Below, piece after piece: positions 62,212 to 64,000 of a stretch of DNA of 64,000 nucleotides. Each line of letters opens with the position of its first letter. Position 1 is the stretch's first letter. The position numbers and the translations under genes are program-made. Source of the DNA: Heterohyrax brucei. Lineage: Eukaryota > Chordata > Mammalia > Hyracoidea > Procaviidae. The notes under the pieces were generated by a model. The model saw nothing but the letters and a program-made list of their open reading frames with translations, had not been told where the DNA came from and made no database searches. The DNA lies in NCBI GenBank assembly GCA_028571685.1, contig CM053143.1, positions 139,472,829-139,536,828 of the forward strand, written 5' to 3'.

Positions 62212-62924
62212 CATTCCGGAAAACTGAAAAAGTCAAACACAATCAGCGTTAGCCAATAAAACAATCAGCAAGCTTCATTCTCTCAGTGCTTTGCTCTAAG
62301 AAAATGTTAACAGCATCATTTAAGTCAAAAATGTCCCAGTTTAAACAAAAGCTGTGGTTAAGACATTAAGATACTTGAGAACAGATAAGGGCGACAGTGG
62401 AGCAAGACAGTGAGCACAGTTAATGTCACTGCATTGTACCTGCGAAGATTGTAGAAATGTGCAAAGTTTTATCACCTATACTTTTATTACAATTTTTTTA
62501 AAAACCAGTAAGATGCCTAAAAAGAAAGAAATCGATCACCTGATGGAGTGCCAAGATCAGGGCAGGGAAGCTGAAAGGCCTTTGTGATGGCATGCGGCTT
62601 TCAAATTTTTTGAAAAGTCCATGTTTATCATCTTGACATGTGTCCAAGAAACAGGAGAAGCGTTCCTCTTAGACCATTTAAATTATGAACGAGAAACACA
62701 AAGAAACTTAAGCAGTTCCTTGACTTTCAAACTAAAGCCGTGTTCCCTCAAAAACGGTTGCTACTTGCAATGTGTGTTCGCTACAGAAAGAGAGCACACC
62801 CTCTACAACCCCTGAAAGAGTTGCCTGGGCTACAACAAACAGCTTAATGTGTAAGGGACAGTCAGAGCTAGAGTTTTGCCCACTAACCAACATCACTTAG
62901 AGGATGTCTTTGTGCTACAATAGG

Positions 62925-63085
62925 TACAGCCTGTCCCGGACTGCTAACTGCGCCCCCCCAGTGGAACCACGGAAGAATGGCCTGGCAATCTGCTGCCATT
63001 AAAAAAAAAAAAAAAAAACACAGCCAAGAAAACCCTTTGTCAAGCGGGATCACTACGGGTCAGAACGGACTCCACAACAACAGGT
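62925..63085 (+). mobile_element. Degenerate AfroSINE with an A18 run (intron 1)
   Basis: 'gaatggcctggcaatctgct', then A18, then 'gggatcactacgggtcagaa' and 'cggactccacaacaac'. Confidence 0.65.
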
Positions 63086-63197
63086 GATTCACAGCCTCGA
63101 GCTAAATGAGACATGGAAAACCCCAGGCACAGGCATGAAAGGGAGAGTACAAAGAAACTGAAGAAGGAAATGGGAGAGAAAGTGTGACAAAATTCCT

Positions 63198-63219
63198 GGG
63201 GGTGGGGGCGGGGGTGGGG
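63198..63219 (+). other. Possible G-quadruplex sequence (intron 1)
   Basis: Four G-runs of four or more separated by single bases (GGGGGTGGGGGCGGGGG then TGGGG). This fits the usual G-quadruplex rule on the template strand of PDGFRA. Confidence 0.6.
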
Positions 63220-63843
63220 AAATCAGTAGACACTAGGATGAAATGCAGGTTCTGCGGAAACCGAGGGTACCTTTTCTCGTGGAAGGAGTAACACCTGAAG
63301 GAACTGAATTCTTCACTCTCTGATTTGCCACAACTGAATCTGAAGAATGAAGAAGTGGCAGGAGACACTGAAACCGAATCAAACACAAGCAGAGAAAGAA
63401 GCAGGCAGGCAAGAAGGAAAGAAGTGGGACAGGAAATTAAGGCAAGTGAAGAAATTAAAGAGGGGTCCATGTTGCTGATGGGGTAAAACCACTGCAGAGT
63501 CTGCTCTGGAGAACTCACTGAAAAGAGCTGCGCTTTCCATCCTCTTTCTGTATTCACGCACACCTCCCCCCACCTTTATTTACTTCCCACTCCACTTCCC
63601 ACATGAAATCCTTGATAAAGTGCTCAATGCACACTAAATAGACGCGCAGCTCTTGGGGCCCACTGAGCCCTGGTTTGGAATGAAGAGGCCACACTGAGGA
63701 GCCCTGGCAGGGGTGCAAGCTTTAATACAAGCCAGAATTACCATCCCAGGCTTGGTAGGCAAGGGAACCCTGAGAAAACCACAATTCGTGCAGTGCAGTG
63801 AGATGATAGGATTTGTTGCCTTGCTGCCTTTGGGACCTAAAAC

Positions 63844-64000
63844 TGTGCATTATGGATTAAACTGTGCCCTCTAATACATGGATGTTGTAAATCCTAACCC
63901 TTATACTTGTGGGTCGGTACCCATTTGGGAAAAGGGTTCTTTCTTATGCTAATGAAACAGAATCAGGGAAGGGGCATCTTAAGTCTTTTGAGAGATAAAC
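63844..64000 (+). mobile_element. MaLR-like LTR, cut by the window edge
   Basis: 'tgtgcattatggattaaact' and 'ttgtaaatcctaacccttat', then 'atgctaatgaaacag', parallel the starts of the LTRs at 1905 and 5399. Confidence 0.65.

Larger units (their letters stand above)
62224..63843. other. PDGFRA intron 1 (partial), mostly unassigned
   Basis: The upstream non-coding exon and promoter are not seen. An old LINE-like tail is possible at 62400-62505 ('gttaatgtcactgcattgta'). Purine-rich sequence covers 63110-63480. Confidence 0.45.

Noticed and set aside
62224-64000. PDGFRA promoter or exon 1
   Set aside because: No CpG-rich promoter-like sequence or spliceable leader is seen. Human intron 1 is far longer than the part shown here.

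Overview
The window is nuclear DNA of an afrotherian mammal, most likely a paenungulate such as an elephant. The evidence is about 38 copies of the tRNA-derived AfroSINE family, several RTE-class LINEs whose 3' tail resembles the SINE tail, afrotherian-type L1 3' ends, MaLR-like solo LTRs and old mammalian MIRs. The species cannot be fixed by reading alone.

The only gene found is PDGFRA (platelet-derived growth factor receptor alpha), on the minus strand. All 22 coding exons are present, from exon 2 with the start codon (62163-62223) to exon 23 with the stop codon (22306-22453). They total 3270 nt, which is 1089 codons plus stop, the same length as the human protein. Every exon junction is in frame. 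The order is signal peptide, five Ig domains (exons 2-10), one transmembrane helix (exon 11), juxtamembrane region and split tyrosine kinase (exons 12-21), and C-terminal tail (exons 22-23). The 3' UTR runs to about 19,370. The 5' non-coding exon and promoter are not visible and should lie beyond position 64,000.

Positions 1 to about 19,370 lie downstream of PDGFRA; in other mammals this is the PDGFRA-KIT interval. This part is a graveyard of mobile elements: an RTE inserted in an L1, an L1 5' half joined to an RTE, MaLR LTRs, L1 3' ends, five same-strand SINEs in a row, a palindromic mariner derivative and a GGAT-rich microsatellite. The introns carry about 30 AfroSINEs, a near full-length RTE (intron 22), a long L1 3' segment and an SINE with an internal minisatellite (intron 3), a second palindromic mariner (intron 5) and a 51-bp minisatellite (intron 9).

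No undescribed multi-gene system is apparent. The best leads are a non-autonomous mariner family built from inverted transposase 3' halves, a minisatellite grown from the inside of an AfroSINE, two N-glycosylation sequons that human PDGFRA lacks, a possible secreted isoform by intron-10 read-through, and two miR-140-5p seed matches in the 3' UTR. Comparisons with human PDGFRA and with repeat consensus sequences are from memory, not from an alignment.
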